From: Mucor racemosus | Taxonomy: Eukaryota > Mucoromycota > Mucoromycetes > Mucorales > Mucoraceae | Assembly (NCBI GenBank): GCA_027405735.1 | Contig: JAPEHQ010000018.1 | Span: forward strand, 558,001 to 622,000 | DNA: 64,000 bases | Direction: 5' to 3' | Shown: in pieces, positions 12,803 to 25,783 of the stretch | Position numbering within the stretch: position 1 is the first letter of the stretch | Layout: the number at the start of each line of letters is the position of its first letter | Program-made: the position numbers and the translations under genes | Notes under the pieces: model-generated | Database searches by the model: none | Told to the model about the DNA's origin: nothing | What the model saw: only the letters and a program-made list of their open reading frames with translations

Positions 12803-14956
12803 TGATAATTCAAGATGAAATCGATAATATCCATATTTATACATTTAACGGACACTTGAATAAACAAAATGTAAATACTTTTTAATTGAACTTGATGCAT
12901 AAATCGTCTTTTAATTCGTGATCATTTTTAAAACGCTCACAAATAGCTCTGACAGCACGCAGGATCGATGTTTCAATTCATATGCGACTTTTTTTTACGT
13001 GTCAATAGCTCTGTGAGTGTAAAAACAAAGAGAAAACAGGTACAAAACAATGCTTAATGACAACTGACCTAAAACTGGTAAACACCAAAGTAATTATAAA
13101 GCTATGAGACACCTTTTGATACCAATTTTATCCGGGTTGGTTAATGGTTTTGCACTTTTTAAATAATCTCAAGATGATGAGCGATTTTTTTTTGAAAGAT
13201 TTTCCGGAAAAGTAACTTCCAAATCGGAGCGTACGAGTTGTAAACATGCTAGGGTTTAGTAAATTACATTAATAAAAAGCCAAGAAGCAGCTCTACTTAC
13301 TATGTTAAGGATTCTAACTTTCCTTGCAAATTGAGCTAGTATTTTATCTCCAAAGTTGCACTTTTGGCCCAAAAAAACCATCAAAAAATGATCTTCTGAA
13401 TACGGAGTTTGAACCTCGATTAGGAGGAGGCAAACCGGATATCGCTTGCAACCCTAGAACTGCATTGCTTGCTCATTTACACGATACATTACACAACAAC
13501 TTGGTTATGTTTTTCAATGTGCAATTAATTTGGCATCTATCAAGGCTTTCTGTTAAAGAAAATTCAAGATAACACTAAATAAGAGTACAAATTCAGCATG
13601 TTTGGCCGATTGACTCGAGAAATAAAAACTTTGATTTCTCTGGCTGAAAGCTGCACAGAGCTTTTAAAAGCAAATATAACTCTCGATATATACAAAAAAT
13701 CGAATAAGGTAGTACATTGAAACAACTGTCTTTACGAGAAATGCACGAATAGATGATTTAGAACGAAAATAAATCAAGTGAATACAAGCAATCAATCATC
13801 TCAGGTTGCTATAGTACTACCATCAAGGAATGCACGCATTACCTTGAGATTTAATATTTGACAGTAATTGTGTACCATATGAGGTTTGAACAAGTCAACC
13901 GAACCATCATCCCAGTTTTATGACAGTCATTGGTTGACTGAGAAGGTAGAATCGGCAAAATATACCACACATGAGTCATTTACGCTAAAAAAAATATGAT
14001 GACAAACCTGCCATAATATTACAAGTTTTGAGGGACCATTACCCTTATGCACGTGGAGAATAATAGACTGTATATGCGTTTGCGGTCCAACATGTATGCT
14101 AGTATACTTGAATGTTTGTCATGTATTGCAAAATGTATATATCATTTCAACAATAATATACCTCAAAAATACAACACTTATTATTTTAAATACGAAATAT
14201 CCGTGCTCTGCTTTAGTTTGAAAATATCATGTATAAAAGTTCAAATAATATATATACATATATATGATACCTTACCTGAAAAAGATAGTGTATATGGTTC
14301 GTTTTGATGTCTCATCGAGTAACACAAACTGCTATTTTGTGGATTATTTTTGTACTCAAACTCTATATAGTGAATAGTTCCAATAGACCAAACACTGTAA
14401 AAATCCTCATCCACGTGTAAAATCAATGCAATTTTCAATATACAAAATGACTATCTGTTGCCTCCAGTGATTCCATCTGCGTCTATTCTGTATATTTAAA
14501 TTAGTTGCTCATCATTATATTACTGCATAATCTACATCTAATTATATTTAAAATTCTCATTATAATAAACTAAATATTTTTTAAATCTGATAAATGCTTA
14601 TTTTTTATTTATCCAGGTAAATCACATACAAAATTGTCAAACAAGGTAAATTGTAATTTAAATGGCAAAACACATTTAAAAAAATGTGATACAGAATATC
14701 AGATCTTTTTTCTCGAAAAAGGGTCTGTGTAACTCTCGTCAAACCAAAGCATGTAAACGTGTACAGTGATTTGCAGCCTGGATGGCTCCTGACTTACAGC
14801 TTGCATAACGAAGGATCTAACTAGTGCCCTTCATTTTATATAGATTATGAATATTTCTTTTGAGTAACATGTAGATAATAGTATAAATATAAAATGCTTC
14901 GATCTCTATTATTTTGTTTTTTTCATCATCATTAAATACAATCTTTAATTACAAAT
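12803..14956. other. Intergenic, 2.15 kb
   Basis: No gene is supported. ORFs at 13324-13572, 14047-14307 and 14241-14438 are short, low in informative composition and without homology I recognise. The last about 60 bp before 14957 is a T-rich leader of the phosphatase gene with a TATAAATAT stretch near 14882. Confidence 0.5.
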
Positions 14957-17249
14957 ATGAGAGGAATTGCATTCACTGTACTCACTTTAGCATCTGCTGC
15001 TTCTAGTGTATTAGCTGCTTCTAGATCAGGTTTCACTTCATCTAGACCTGCTGATGTCGAAGGTCAATTCCCTCGTTTGGGTGCCTGTCCTGACCCTCAT
15101 GCCTGTATCTTCCCTCCTGATGTGTACGTACAATAGTCAATCGACTTTTTTTTCTTTATATATATATATATATATATATGTATATGCTAACCTTTATACA
15201 TTGCATTGTAGGTCGACTTTTATCCCTGGCGCTTACTTTGATATCAGAGTTGAGCTTCATGCTTATGATAAGGACACCTCCAAACCTACTCCTGCTGCTT
15301 ACAAGGAATTTAAGACTACTATTCGTAAGGGTAATGGTAAATGGTACGATATCAACGACTATTTCAAGATCAAATCTCAACCCAAGATTGAAAATTGGGA
15401 CTTTGATTGGGTTGATTCTATTGATACCATGTACTCTGGTTTACTCAATAAAACCAACAAGCCTATCAATGTTAATGTTGCTTCTCGTGCCTGGAGAAAG
15501 CTTAGACTTACCCAGCCTGGTGAATATGAAGTCAAGGTTCAATACGGTCCCAAATCTTCTTACTCTGCTAAATACTTGGTTGTTGAGCCCAAGAAGCCCA
15601 AGAAGAAGGCAAAGAATGTCATCTTGTTTATCTCTGATGGTACAAATATCGGTATGATCACTGCTGCTCGTGCTCTTGCTCGCAAGCATACATCTGGTAA
15701 ATATGAAAGCTTGCTTTCTTTTGAAGATTTTGATAATTTGGGTCACGTTATCACCAACTCTGTTGACAGTTTGCTTACTGATTCTGCCAATTCTGCTTCT
15801 TCTTATGCTACTGGTCATAAGGGTTCAGTCAGTGCTTTGGGTGTCTATGCTGATTCTTCTTCTAGCCCCTTTGATGATCCCAAGGTTGAACTTATTACTG
15901 AATTGATTCGTCGTCGTCAACCCAAGAAGGCTATTGGTATTGTTTCCACTGCCTATGGTCAAGATGCTACCCCTGCTGCTTTCACTAGTCATACTCGTCA
16001 AAGAGGAAAAGCTGCTGAAATTACTGATCAACTCTTGCACGGTGTTGGTAACTGGACCAAGGCTGGTAAGTGTTTATAAATTTCAATCATAATAATAACA
16101 TGCTAACATATTATGTATCATTAGTTGTTCCTGACGTTTGGTTAGCTGGTGGTGCTGAATATTTCTCTGGTAGTAAGGCATTAAATAACACCAACTATTT
16201 GAACAGTTTCAAGAAGGCTGGTTACAATGTTGTTCTTAACAAGAAGGATTTACTTTCCAACAAGAAGAAGGAAGATAAGCTTTTAGGTGTCTTCCGTCAA
16301 GGCAATCTCGATGTGTATGTATACAACATGTATTTTCTAATATTTGTTACTAACTTTTATATCGTTTAGTTGGTTTGAAAGAAACTTGTATGTCAACAAC
16401 ACTGTTGGTAACAAGGCTGCTCCTGATATGAGCGGTAAGGATGCTCTTGGTTCTGACCAACCTGGTCTCGCTGATATGACTCTTGCTGCATTGGAAGTCT
16501 TAAAGAAGCGTGGTGGTAAAGATGGTTTCTTCATGATGTCTGAGGCTGCCTCTGTTGATAAGCAATTGCATACTTTTGATTTCCCTCGTGCATGGGCTGA
16601 GCTTATTGAACTTGATGTTACTATTCAAAAGACTATCAAATGGCTTAAGAAGAACGGTGAATACGAAGATACCTTGATTGTTTTGACTGCCGATCATGCT
16701 CATGGTTTCGATGTTTGGGGTTCTGTCGATCAACGTTATATTCGTACTCACAATGGTCAACTCGACATGCGTAATTCTATTGGTGTTTATGCTCAATCTG
16801 GCTGGCCCGGATATCATGATAACAACAAGGATGGTTTCCCTGATAACTGGGTAAGTTTATATGCACATTTATCGTATATATCGTTCAATATAACTAACAT
16901 TTTTATCTAGTCTCCCGAAATTACTTTAGCTGCTGGTACCAACAATGGTCCCGGTCATTTCGAAGCATGGCAGACTACTACTAGTGGTCCCCGTAACCCC
17001 ACTACCTCTGATGCCCATGGTGATTATATTGGTAACCCCAAGGATGCCGCTGGTAAGAACGGCCATGGTATTCCTTGGTCTAGTAACCTTCCTATTGGTG
17101 AATCCCAAGGTGTTCACTCTATGAGTGATGTTTTCTTGTACTCTAATGGTCCTAGCTCTGACCTTTTCAAGAAGACCATCGAGAATTGGGAAATTTACTT
17201 CAAGATGGCTGAAGCTATGGATTTATTGCGTCCTTCCAAGAACGAATAA
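14957..17249 (+). CDS. Secreted alkaline phosphatase, bacterial PhoA-like
   Basis: Five exons (14957-15123, 15212-16065, 16125-16314, 16370-16850, 16911-17249) give 676 codons. The N-terminus (MRGIAFTVLTLASAASSVLA) is a classic signal peptide. An extra domain of about 160 residues, rich in aromatic residues and beta-strand-like, precedes the catalytic part. The catalytic part has LFISDGTNIGM (metal Asp), TDSANSASSYATG (phosphoserine nucleophile), VSTAYGQDATPAA followed by an Arg, FFMMSEAASVDKQLH (metal Glu and zinc Asp/His), LTADHAHGFD (zinc Asp/His) and GVHS (zinc His). DKQ-x-H and VSTA-xx-QDATPAA match Escherichia coli PhoA rather than the DHGHH of mammalian-type enzymes. It should hydrolyse phosphomonoesters outside the cell or in the vacuole. 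Intron 1 carries a (TA)n tract and reads through in frame, so an unspliced start near 15054 is misleading. Confidence 0.9.
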
Positions 17250-18189
17250 ACTATACAATTATAGTTCAGAACACCGCTTCTAATTGATTCAAGTGGGTGG
17301 GCTGTTTGTACCTTTTACTTATTCTAATCTATCACTTAATTTAATCAAATAAACATTTATGTTTCCTCTGAAACCTGCTATAAGTATTTTTTGGATAATG
17401 CATTGATTATTTTACATAATATACGATATAGCGTTTTCTGAGTTAAAACGATTAGTGAACTGTACATGTATCATCATCATGACATGATGTATTTTATAAT
17501 ACATACATTTTTGACATTCTATATAGTTCTGAGCAAGTTTTCTTTGAGACAACTATACTATTGAAAGTGATGGATTGATTACCTGACTAAAATGATAGAA
17601 CCAAATTCAAAGAGTGATATGTAGTTGGCAATCAAGCGGTCATATATGTTGATTGTATCACTATTTTATATGTACATAGTTTCTTGACATTTTTAAATAT
17701 TTTAGATTATGGCAATTCATTTGAAGAGGTTCATCTGTTAGTATATACATTGATTTTGCTGCTTGGAATGATGGCTACAAATCTAATCAGCAGATATCTA
17801 GATTCGATATCTTGTCTGTCTGTAAAAAATGATGTTGAATACTGCAAAGACTCTGATATTACGAATGATTATAGAAAGTGTACGTTGCGCATTATTGATT
17901 TTATTGAAAAAGAAATGCAACCGACAAGGAAGTTCTTTTTCCACTGCAATGAATTCAACAATTATAACTACTGTGTATTATACAAAATAAAGGTTTTTCC
18001 ATTTCCTACAATTTAGCAGATTGAAAACTAAACCCGCTATCTGACAAGTTTGATTTGCAGAAAAAAAGTTGTATAACACTAAAATGAGGTTGTATACGTA
18101 CAAATGAGGTTGTATGCCACTGAAATGGGATTGAGTTGAATAATAATAATAATAAAGAGGAGCATGCCTCGTTTTTCTTGATATTATCC
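17250..18189. other. Intergenic, nothing supported
   Basis: Downstream of the phosphatase. A 110-codon ORF at 17684-18016 has one hydrophobic stretch but no family resemblance or gene-like start context, so it is not called. A short ATT/AAT simple repeat lies near 18138-18153. Confidence 0.45.
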
Positions 18190-20200
18190 CCATATATACT
18201 CAACACTTTTTGGGATATATCTTATATACTGCAAAATAGATATGAATTTGTCACATTACGTTATCTGCTTTTATATTTCACGAAAGACTCAAAAACAAGT
18301 AAGGTTCAACACTGTTTTCTCCTTAAAAACTGATTCTAACTTTTTATTTCTGCTTCGCTTTTTTTTCGTTAAATAATAATAAAATAAAAACATATGCAGA
18401 TATCTTTGAGATGTTTTAGTTTAATCCGAAAATGAGTATTCAGAAATATCTTACCTCTAGCTGTTAGTATTACGACTTTTTTTAATACTAATGTTTCAGA
18501 TTTCTACCGCTAATTCACTGTTAAATATTAAAACCTTTGAGCCCTAATATCTCTGCAAAAAGTTAAACTATACTAACAATTTCTAAAACAAAATTCACTT
18601 GTCTTGAAGTACTCTATAATACTTTGACTATGAAAAAAATTCCAATCATTTTGTAATGATCTATAATTTTGGACTAACAACAAAGGTGGATAATATGCTT
18701 ATAGATATTATTTTTGCTATTATAAATTTGTGATCACTGGATTGATGAAGGTTGGTGTTCTTATTTGTAAATTAGATATTTATTAGTAAATAAATATAAG
18801 TAAAGGGAGTGTAACAAGACAGATAAATCTACAAGGGATCATGTAATAATTTCCTTGTAGTATTTATATAAGTAATGAGGCAAGGTTTTGCATGAATGAA
18901 ACTGAAATGTTTGACTCATTACACATTTCTTTTTAGAAACCTATTTTTTACCATTATGTAGTAGATTATAAAATGTTTGTAGTATTGAGCAGTATCTTTT
19001 TACATTAATATTATAGACATTGTTGAGCTCTATTAGACACAATTCAGTTCTTTTTAAAATATTGATTTTTCGTGGAGATATCCTCAGAAATGTGTATTTA
19101 GAGGTACCATCACTTCTAGCTTCAGTTTTTCCCCTGTATACCCTCATCCCGAATTTTGAATTTGAAAAAAAAATTAACAAAAATTCCGTTTTCTCTATGA
19201 AAAATGCAGCTAAAAGGTTCAGCAATGGCTTGATCGATAGATAATTTTGTTGTGCATTATATTCATTACTTATATTGAAAACGTATTTGTAAAATGTGAT
19301 GTGCATCTTCGAAAACCTCCAAAATCCCAATTGCATTTTACGCAAAATTTAATGTAAAACATTTGTTCAAATTTTATTTAGATAGATGCAAAATTCAAAA
19401 CTGTACAAAAACCATTTAATACGCTAGTTCAACTAGCTTTGCAGTTCATGAGCTATTAAGCGATTTTATTTTTTGAATCATTTTTCAATCATTTTTTCAT
19501 CAAATCAATTTTGGAACCCAGTTATTATAGGGTTTAAGCTGTGGTATAAACTATTATTCTGATTATCTCGACGAAAAATTAATATTTTTTGTTGAAACAA
19601 AAAATCCAGAATAGTGTTCTGTTGGATCTTTCTTGTGAATACAGAAAATTAACATCTTCATTTAGATATTTAATTCTTTATAACCGATTTTAGGTCAATA
19701 TTTGGCCAGTACACTTATATTCTGGTATTAATATTTCTGTTTTCCGAGAGATATCAATGGCCTATAGAGGGAAGACACATCTTCTTTGAATACTCGACGT
19801 AATTCGACTCAATATTGGGCAAAAGCATTCGAAAAACATTTAAAAACTATCTGAAACCTACTTTTTACAACCGTAAAAAATCGACAACAAACCCTTATCT
19901 CAGTGAATTTCGACTATAATAAATTCCAACTTTACATGGGAGTTGGGACACTCCTTTTGCACACTGATCTCAAAGGGCAACTTCCATGATCTACTGTCTG
20001 TTGAAAAAATCATCGCAAAATTGCATCTGTAGCTTACTGCACATTTTTGTTGAAAACAATTTAAATACGACATCTATGATTACTGATCCAAATATTCTGT
20101 CACTTTACATGGATATAGGTATGAATAGGTACTACGAGTACAGTACTTCAGATATGAACCTTTATAGGTCATTGTGCATTTGGTAAGTTTGAAGTTTGAA
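18190..20200. repeat. Dispersed repeat R3, copy 1
   Basis: This stretch can be aligned by eye with 34690-36180 and 51725-53340. Shared landmarks in order are CGTGGAGATATCCTC, a TATACCCYCATCCC segment, TAGATAATTTTGTTGTGCATT, CATTTTACGCAAAATTTAAT, CATTTAATACGCTAGTTCAA, and near the right end GAAAATCATCGCAAAA (also in copy 4). Copies have drifted with many substitutions and small indels, so the family is old. No conserved reading frame, LTR or terminal inverted repeat was seen; longer ORFs inside do not align between copies. Confidence 0.75.
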
Positions 20201-21621
20201 CAAGTTGATTTTCTGCTATTTCGTACCTACTGTCGGTTTTCGAGGATATTAAACAGCCAATTTTGAAGCCAATTCCATTTCTAACCCATATTGAAATGTA
20301 ATTCTTATAAATAGTCTTTTAAACCAAGACCTAGAAGCTCTTGGTTCTTTCTTTTACCATTAGTTTTTCTAGTAATAAATCCTATGTTCTCTATGATAAA
20401 CGTTACTAATCTTCATTATTATTCTTTCTGTAAATAAGATTGTATGTATCCATAAACTCTCAGATTACTTTGAATTAGGAATAGCACAGGCAAATATTAA
20501 ATCAGCCAAATCTAGCATATAATACAATGTCAACTACGGAAATTGATAAATTACACGTTCTTTTTATGTGTAAACAAAGCTGTACTGCAACTCTGCATTG
20601 CGTTTTACACCTAATTTTTTATGAAACTTTAGATATACTGTATATTTACCCAACACTAATATATAATAGAAACAATTGAACATGAAAAGCTAGTAAGAAA
20701 TTCAGTTTTTTATTTTCTTGTGCCAATTGTTTTACAAGTGATTTAATAGTTTACGTTATTATTATGCATCATTTAATCTTTTGTGGAATATTTTTTCCAT
20801 ATTGGAATCATCAATTGGAACAAAATGTTTCTTTAACAAGTTATTACTATATGATTTTTATATATACATAGATTTTGTAAAACAGAAAAATAAAGCGCCA
20901 TGGCATTATTGATATGTGTAGACTAATGATGCTTTTAATGTGCCATGACAGCACAAATATATGTTATAATGAGATTAAACATTTATTCATATATAGACTA
21001 CTTAAAAATGTAAAATATTGTCCATTTCATATACCGTAGGTATCTAGAGGAATTATAATTATATACAAGTATGAATTATGGTTGAGCCTTCAGTGTAATG
21101 TAAATCTTTCTTTATGTGAGGGTTTCTGTGAGGGTTTCTGTGAAAAATGCTTTTGTCCGTTCTTAGTTATCAAGCAATAATTTCATTAAAAGAAGTTCTA
21201 GATATCTGCCACTTGCACGATTCATGTTTGTAATGACAGTAGCCGGGATATTTGAATCCAAATTGAACTTTGTTTATTCTGGAACTGAGAAAATGGTAAT
21301 TGGAAGAGTATTTCATGATAAAGTGCAACATATATTAAATTATAAAACTGATGAATGCTAAACTACATTCAAGTTGTGTTTGGTGATCAAATGCGAACCC
21401 AAATCCCAAGGTTTATAACTGTTTTTGCATTAGTTGACACCTTTGTGAATCAGTAAATATGCTTTTTCTTTTTGCATGTCAAATTGTTACACATAGCCTT
21501 TCACAAATGCTCCTCCTCAATTGTCCATATCAATTCAAGGTCTAAACAAGCCACAAAAAAATGTTGAAAAAGGTGGTTTAAACATTCCATTTTTTGATTA
21601 TATTAACATTAACATTACATT
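20201..21621. other. Intergenic upstream of ELP2
   Basis: No gene and no clear repeat copy. The right end is the ELP2 promoter side. A short tandem duplication of GTGAGGGTTTCT lies at about 21117-21140. Confidence 0.5.
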
Positions 21622-24612
21622 ATGGTTCAAGTCAGTTCCGAATATATATCTATCGGCTGTAACAGAACAGCCCATGCAGCATGTTGGGGCAATAGCGAAT
21701 TAGTTGCTTTTGGTGCAGACACATTGGTCGCACTTTATTCGCCTTTGGTAAAGTACAAATTATTTGTGAAATAAAAATTCAAATACACTAAATGCTGGTA
21801 TAGGATCAAAATAGTAAAGGTATCCAAGAAACACTTCCTGGACATAAAGGCCGTGTTATTTGCTTAAAATTCATCGAAAGAGGTAAAAAATTTAATATAA
21901 TCTACAAAAAAAAAAAACTAGTAAATGCTAATAAGAAAATTAGGCCATGAAGCAGATATCAAAGATGTAGCATTAGTTTCAGGTTCTGCAGACAATACAG
22001 CAAAGATTTGGAAAATCAATGCTGACGGCAAGGTTTGCAATCAGATTTTGGAGAAATTTTGGATCTTTTTGTACTGATTTGTATATATTCTTTGATAGTG
22101 GATCAATTCTGCAACTTTGTTAGGTCACACAGGTGCAGTTGAAACAATCGCATGTATGCGTGCACATTCTGTTGAAGGAGAAACAGATACCATTATTACC
22201 GGCTCATCAGATGGAACTATTCGTGTTTGGGAACGTCGCATTGTAGATGAAAATACAGGTAAGCATCAGCATACTATATCTGTCAGTTTTTTAATGCTAA
22301 TTTGAAATAGACGAGGTTACATGTCAACAAGTTATCAGCAATGGCAACAAGTACCCAATGTCTTTGGCTTTATCTTATCTTCCCGAGAGCAAAAGTAAGT
22401 GATGCATTTGCATGAATCAGAGGTATAAATCAACTAAACGTATCGCATAGCTCCTGTATTTGCTAGTGGACATACCGACAAATTGATCTCAATTTACATT
22501 TATCAAACCGAATCAAAGAAATTCGAAAAGATGCACACACTCACTGGCCATGATAATTGGGTCCGTGATCTTTCATTTGCCACATACACTGCCTCTGAAG
22601 AGAACACACATGCCAACAATATCTTTGAAGAGGGTGATTTGATTTTAGCAAGTGGTAGCCAGGATAAATACATTCGTTTGTGGAAAATTTCAGCACATGT
22701 ACCAGTTGCGACCGAGACAGCTAAATCAGACAATAACGAGATTAGTGAATTATCTGAAGCATTGAAAGAAAGTGAATTGTAAAGTTTTTGATGCTGTAAA
22801 TGTTATAATCACAAAATATATAACTAACAAACCCAATATGTAGAGAGGGAGAACAATTAAGTACAAAAGCACATATGGTCACAGTAGATAATCGACAATA
22901 TTCACTCATGTTTGAAGCCTTACTCATGGGTCACGATGATTGGGTTTTCAGTGTTGAATGGCAAAAGCCTCATATGCAAACCATCAATGGCAAAGAACGT
23001 TTCGTTCAACCTATGCGTTTGATTTCTGCATCTAGTGATAAATCCATGATGATCTGGAGTCCTGATAACCAAACTGGTGTTTGGGTAAATGAAGTACGTA
23101 TGGGTGATATTGGTGGAAGCACATATTTAGGTTTCTGTGGTGCCTTGTTTAGCCCTGATGGTAAGAGTATTGTCTCTCATGGTGCTAATGGTTCTTTCCA
23201 TGTCTGGAGAACAAGTGGCAATAATCATTGGACTCCTCATGTAGCCATCAGTGGTCATTTCAAATCTGTAGAAAGCATTACATGGGATCCCAAATCAAGA
23301 TTTCTATTGTCTGCTAGTTTGGATCAAACTACTAGATTGTTTAGTCCTTGGAATAGACAAATTGATGGTAAAGAGGTTACTACATGGCATGAGATGGGTC
23401 GTCCTCAAGTACATGGTTATGATATTAAGTGTATTGCCTTTGTACATGATTGGCAGTTTGTAAGTGGTGCTGACGAAAAGGTGCTTCGTGTATTTGATGC
23501 ACCTAAATCTTGTGTAGAAAGTTTATCTGGTCTTACTGGTGATAAGAGCATGTTGGAAAACATTGAGCGTTTGCCCGTAGGTGCTAATTTACCTGCTCTT
23601 GGTCTTTCAAACAAGGCTGTTTTTGAAGGCGATGCTCTTCCTGATGATCACATTGATAATAATGTGGGTTCTCATACTGTATCATCTGCTACATCCGAAC
23701 AACTTGCTCAAGTTTTGCACCATCCTCCTTATGAAGAAACTCTTTTACAACATACTCTTTGGCCCGAAGTAGAAAAACTTTATGGTCATGGTTATGAACT
23801 TATCAGTGTTGAAACATCTCACGATGGTCAATTTGTAGCCTCCAGTTGTAAAGCTGCTACAGCAGAACATGCAGTTGTTCGTTTGTTTAATACTCAAAAC
23901 TGGAAGGAAGTCAAAACAAAGATTGATGCTCATTCTTTAACTGTTACCAGAGTTAGATATTCTCATAATGATCGTTGGTTACTTACTGTTTCTAGAGATC
24001 GTTTATGGTCATTGTCAGAACGTCAAGCAGATGATGTCGATACACCTTATAAATTGGTCGCTAAAACCAAGGCTCATGCTCGTATCATTTGGGATTGTTC
24101 TTGGAGTCATGACGATAAATTGTTTGTAACTGGTTCTCGTGATAAAACTATCAAGATTTGGACTCAAACTACTCAAGAAGCTGCTAAATGGGATTGTGTG
24201 GCTACTATTAAGTTTGCAGAGGCAATTACAGCTATTGATTTTGCACCTGTAGCTGTCAATAACAAGTAAGATTCAATATGTATTTAGTAGGGTTTATTAT
24301 ATTTAACATATTTTATTTATAGATATATCATTGCTGTTGGTTTAGAGAATGGTCTTATTCAACTGTTATCTAGTGTAGATTTACAGCAAGTAAATCAATG
24401 GGAATCATGGCACAATTTAGACGAAAGGTAATTTGATATATTTATATGGGGGTATCTTTTTTCTTTTATTAATGAAACTATATAGACTTTGCCATCATGG
24501 TGTTGTACGATCTCTTTCTTGGCGCCATCCTTCTTCTAATGAAACCAATATTTTACAATTGGCTTCTGGTGGTGAAGATCATTCTGTAAGAATTTTCAAT
24601 GTAGAATATTAG
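21622..24612 (+). CDS. ELP2: Elongator complex protein 2
   Basis: Nine exons (21622-21747, 21804-21882, 21944-22032, 22099-22258, 22311-22394, 22451-22778, 22844-24265, 24323-24427, 24486-24612) give 839 codons; human ELP2 is about 826. The start reads MVQVSSEYISIGCNRTAHAA, the standard Elp2 opening (x-S-x-GCNRT-x-HA). Two WD40 propellers follow, with signature strands GHDNWVRDLSF, GHDDWVFSVEW, SASSDKSMMIW, HSLTVTRVRYSHND and SGGEDHSVRIFNV at the end. Elongator modifies wobble uridines (cm5U34) of tRNAs; Elp2 is a scaffold of the Elp1-2-3 subcomplex. The gene ends 54 bp from the convergent CINP-like gene, so their 3' UTRs probably overlap. The largest exon alone would be mistaken for a 464-codon gene. 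Confidence 0.93.
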
Positions 24613-24666
24613 AATTTGTGTATAAATTTATAAATAAAAGAAGAAATCTTACCCTAATCAGTTTTT

Positions 24667-25308
24667 TTAATCTACTGATTCAAGCACTTTTTTAACTGTT
24701 TTGTACAATTTAATTCTTTCATATACATCATCTTGTAATTCTGTATCAATATGTATTTCTGCATCCCAACGATCTGATAATTGTTGTATTTGATCTTGAT
24801 TTGATACATTGGATTGTAATGTCGATAGCAATGTTGATTTGTAATTGAATTCTTCAGTGTACATGTATGCTAACCGAGAAATCATATCATGAACTTGAGT
24901 AGGTGTTACTGCAGTAACTTGAATAAGAGAACTTGTTGACAATGGCACAGGTTTCGTATGTATAGGTCGAGAAGCAGTGAATTTGGTAACATGTCGAGTT
25001 GCTTCAAGCTCTAATTGAGACCAGTCTCTTTGAACTTTTTCAAATAACTCTAATACAGAGTGAAGATCATTTATTAAACTCTCCATTGATTCTGTCTGTT
25101 TGTAAACAAGATGGGACAGATCAACACCATGTTGTTCCAAAGTTGATGGTTGATCAAATGTTGCAACTCTTTGAGCGATAATATTGGTAATTGATTGGAG
25201 TAAAGATGATGATTTCGATTGCAAACGGCGCCATGTATTACATAATACCTCAGCCTTTCCTAGTATCACAAAACTAGTATTTCTATCTTGAATTTGTTGT
25301 TGTTGCAT
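24667..25308 (-). CDS. CINP-like protein (CDK2-interacting protein family)
   Basis: Single exon. The frame is open from 25419, but the ATG at 25308-25306 gives 213 codons, matching vertebrate CINP (about 212), and avoids a low-complexity proline/G-run leader, so I chose it. The protein is all-alpha: an N-terminal helix with NTWRRLQSKSSSLLQS, a middle helix rich in Glu/Leu, and a C-terminal block with RLAYMYTEEFNYKSTLLSTL and LSDRWDAEIHIDTELQDDVY. This block resembles the SHKLLEMYRKEL...W region of CINP by order and spacing. That family links CDK2/Cdc7, replication and, in animals, ribosome assembly ATPases. The assignment is from recall of the family pattern, not a search. It lies tail-to-tail with ELP2 and head-to-head with RPL2. 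Confidence 0.45.
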   Translation of the reverse strand: MQQQQIQDRNTSFVILGKAEVLCNTWRRLQSKSSSLLQSITNIIAQRVATFDQPSTLEQHGVDLSHLVYKQTESMESLINDLHSVLELFEKVQRDWSQLELEATRHVTKFTASRPIHTKPVPLSTSSLIQVTAVTPTQVHDMISRLAYMYTEEFNYKSTLLSTLQSNVSNQDQIQQLSDRWDAEIHIDTELQDDVYERIKLYKTVKKVLESVD

Positions 25309-25783
25309 TAGTGTCAAATGTATAGAAAAGAATCTTTTTTGCCTGAAAAAAAGAATGAAGGAGGAGGGGGGGGGGGGAAGGCCTCGGGTCGGGTTACTTG
25401 AACTGAACCTGCCAATCATACAAGTCTCCTTTTTTTTTTCTGAACCGCCCGGAGCAAATTGAGGGCCAAAGAAATCGCATAGAGTAACCTAATCCCATTA
25501 ATATGTACAAACTTCCTCTTCTCCTCCCTACACCTAATTAAGGGTTAGTATATTTATATCAATGTATAGCAAATGAAAGATTCGACGATAGGAAATTAGA
25601 CATATGGATAAATAGAAGACAAATGTTTGGATTTACAATGTGATGGATGGATGGATTCACTCATTTGATGGATGTCAAATTTTTCTAAATGTGGACCGAA
25701 TCTTTCAATATTTTTGCTTTACATTTACACACAAAATATTTCGACAAGACAAACTAAACAAATTCATGTAGATTTGATTTAAA
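25309..25783. promoter_or_regulatory. Divergent promoter region, CINP-like gene / RPL2
   Basis: 475 bp shared by two divergent genes. On the CINP side is a 12-G homopolymer (25366-25377) with further G-runs, able in principle to form a quadruplex. On the RPL2 side are pyrimidine-rich words (CTTCCTCTTCTCCTCCCTAC, about 25511-25530) and AAGGGTTAG at 25540-25548. The last resembles the telomere-repeat-like box often found before fungal ribosomal protein genes; that link is inference. Confidence 0.35.

Noticed and set aside
13324..13572. 82-codon ORF
   Set aside because: Short, starts without an ATG, no splice partner or family resemblance.
15054..16079. Large phosphatase frame starting near 15054
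   Set aside because: It reads through intron 1 by chance; splicing from the ATG at 14957 supplies the signal peptide.
17684..18016. 110-codon ORF with a hydrophobic segment
   Set aside because: No family, no homolog in memory, AT-rich chance frame more likely.
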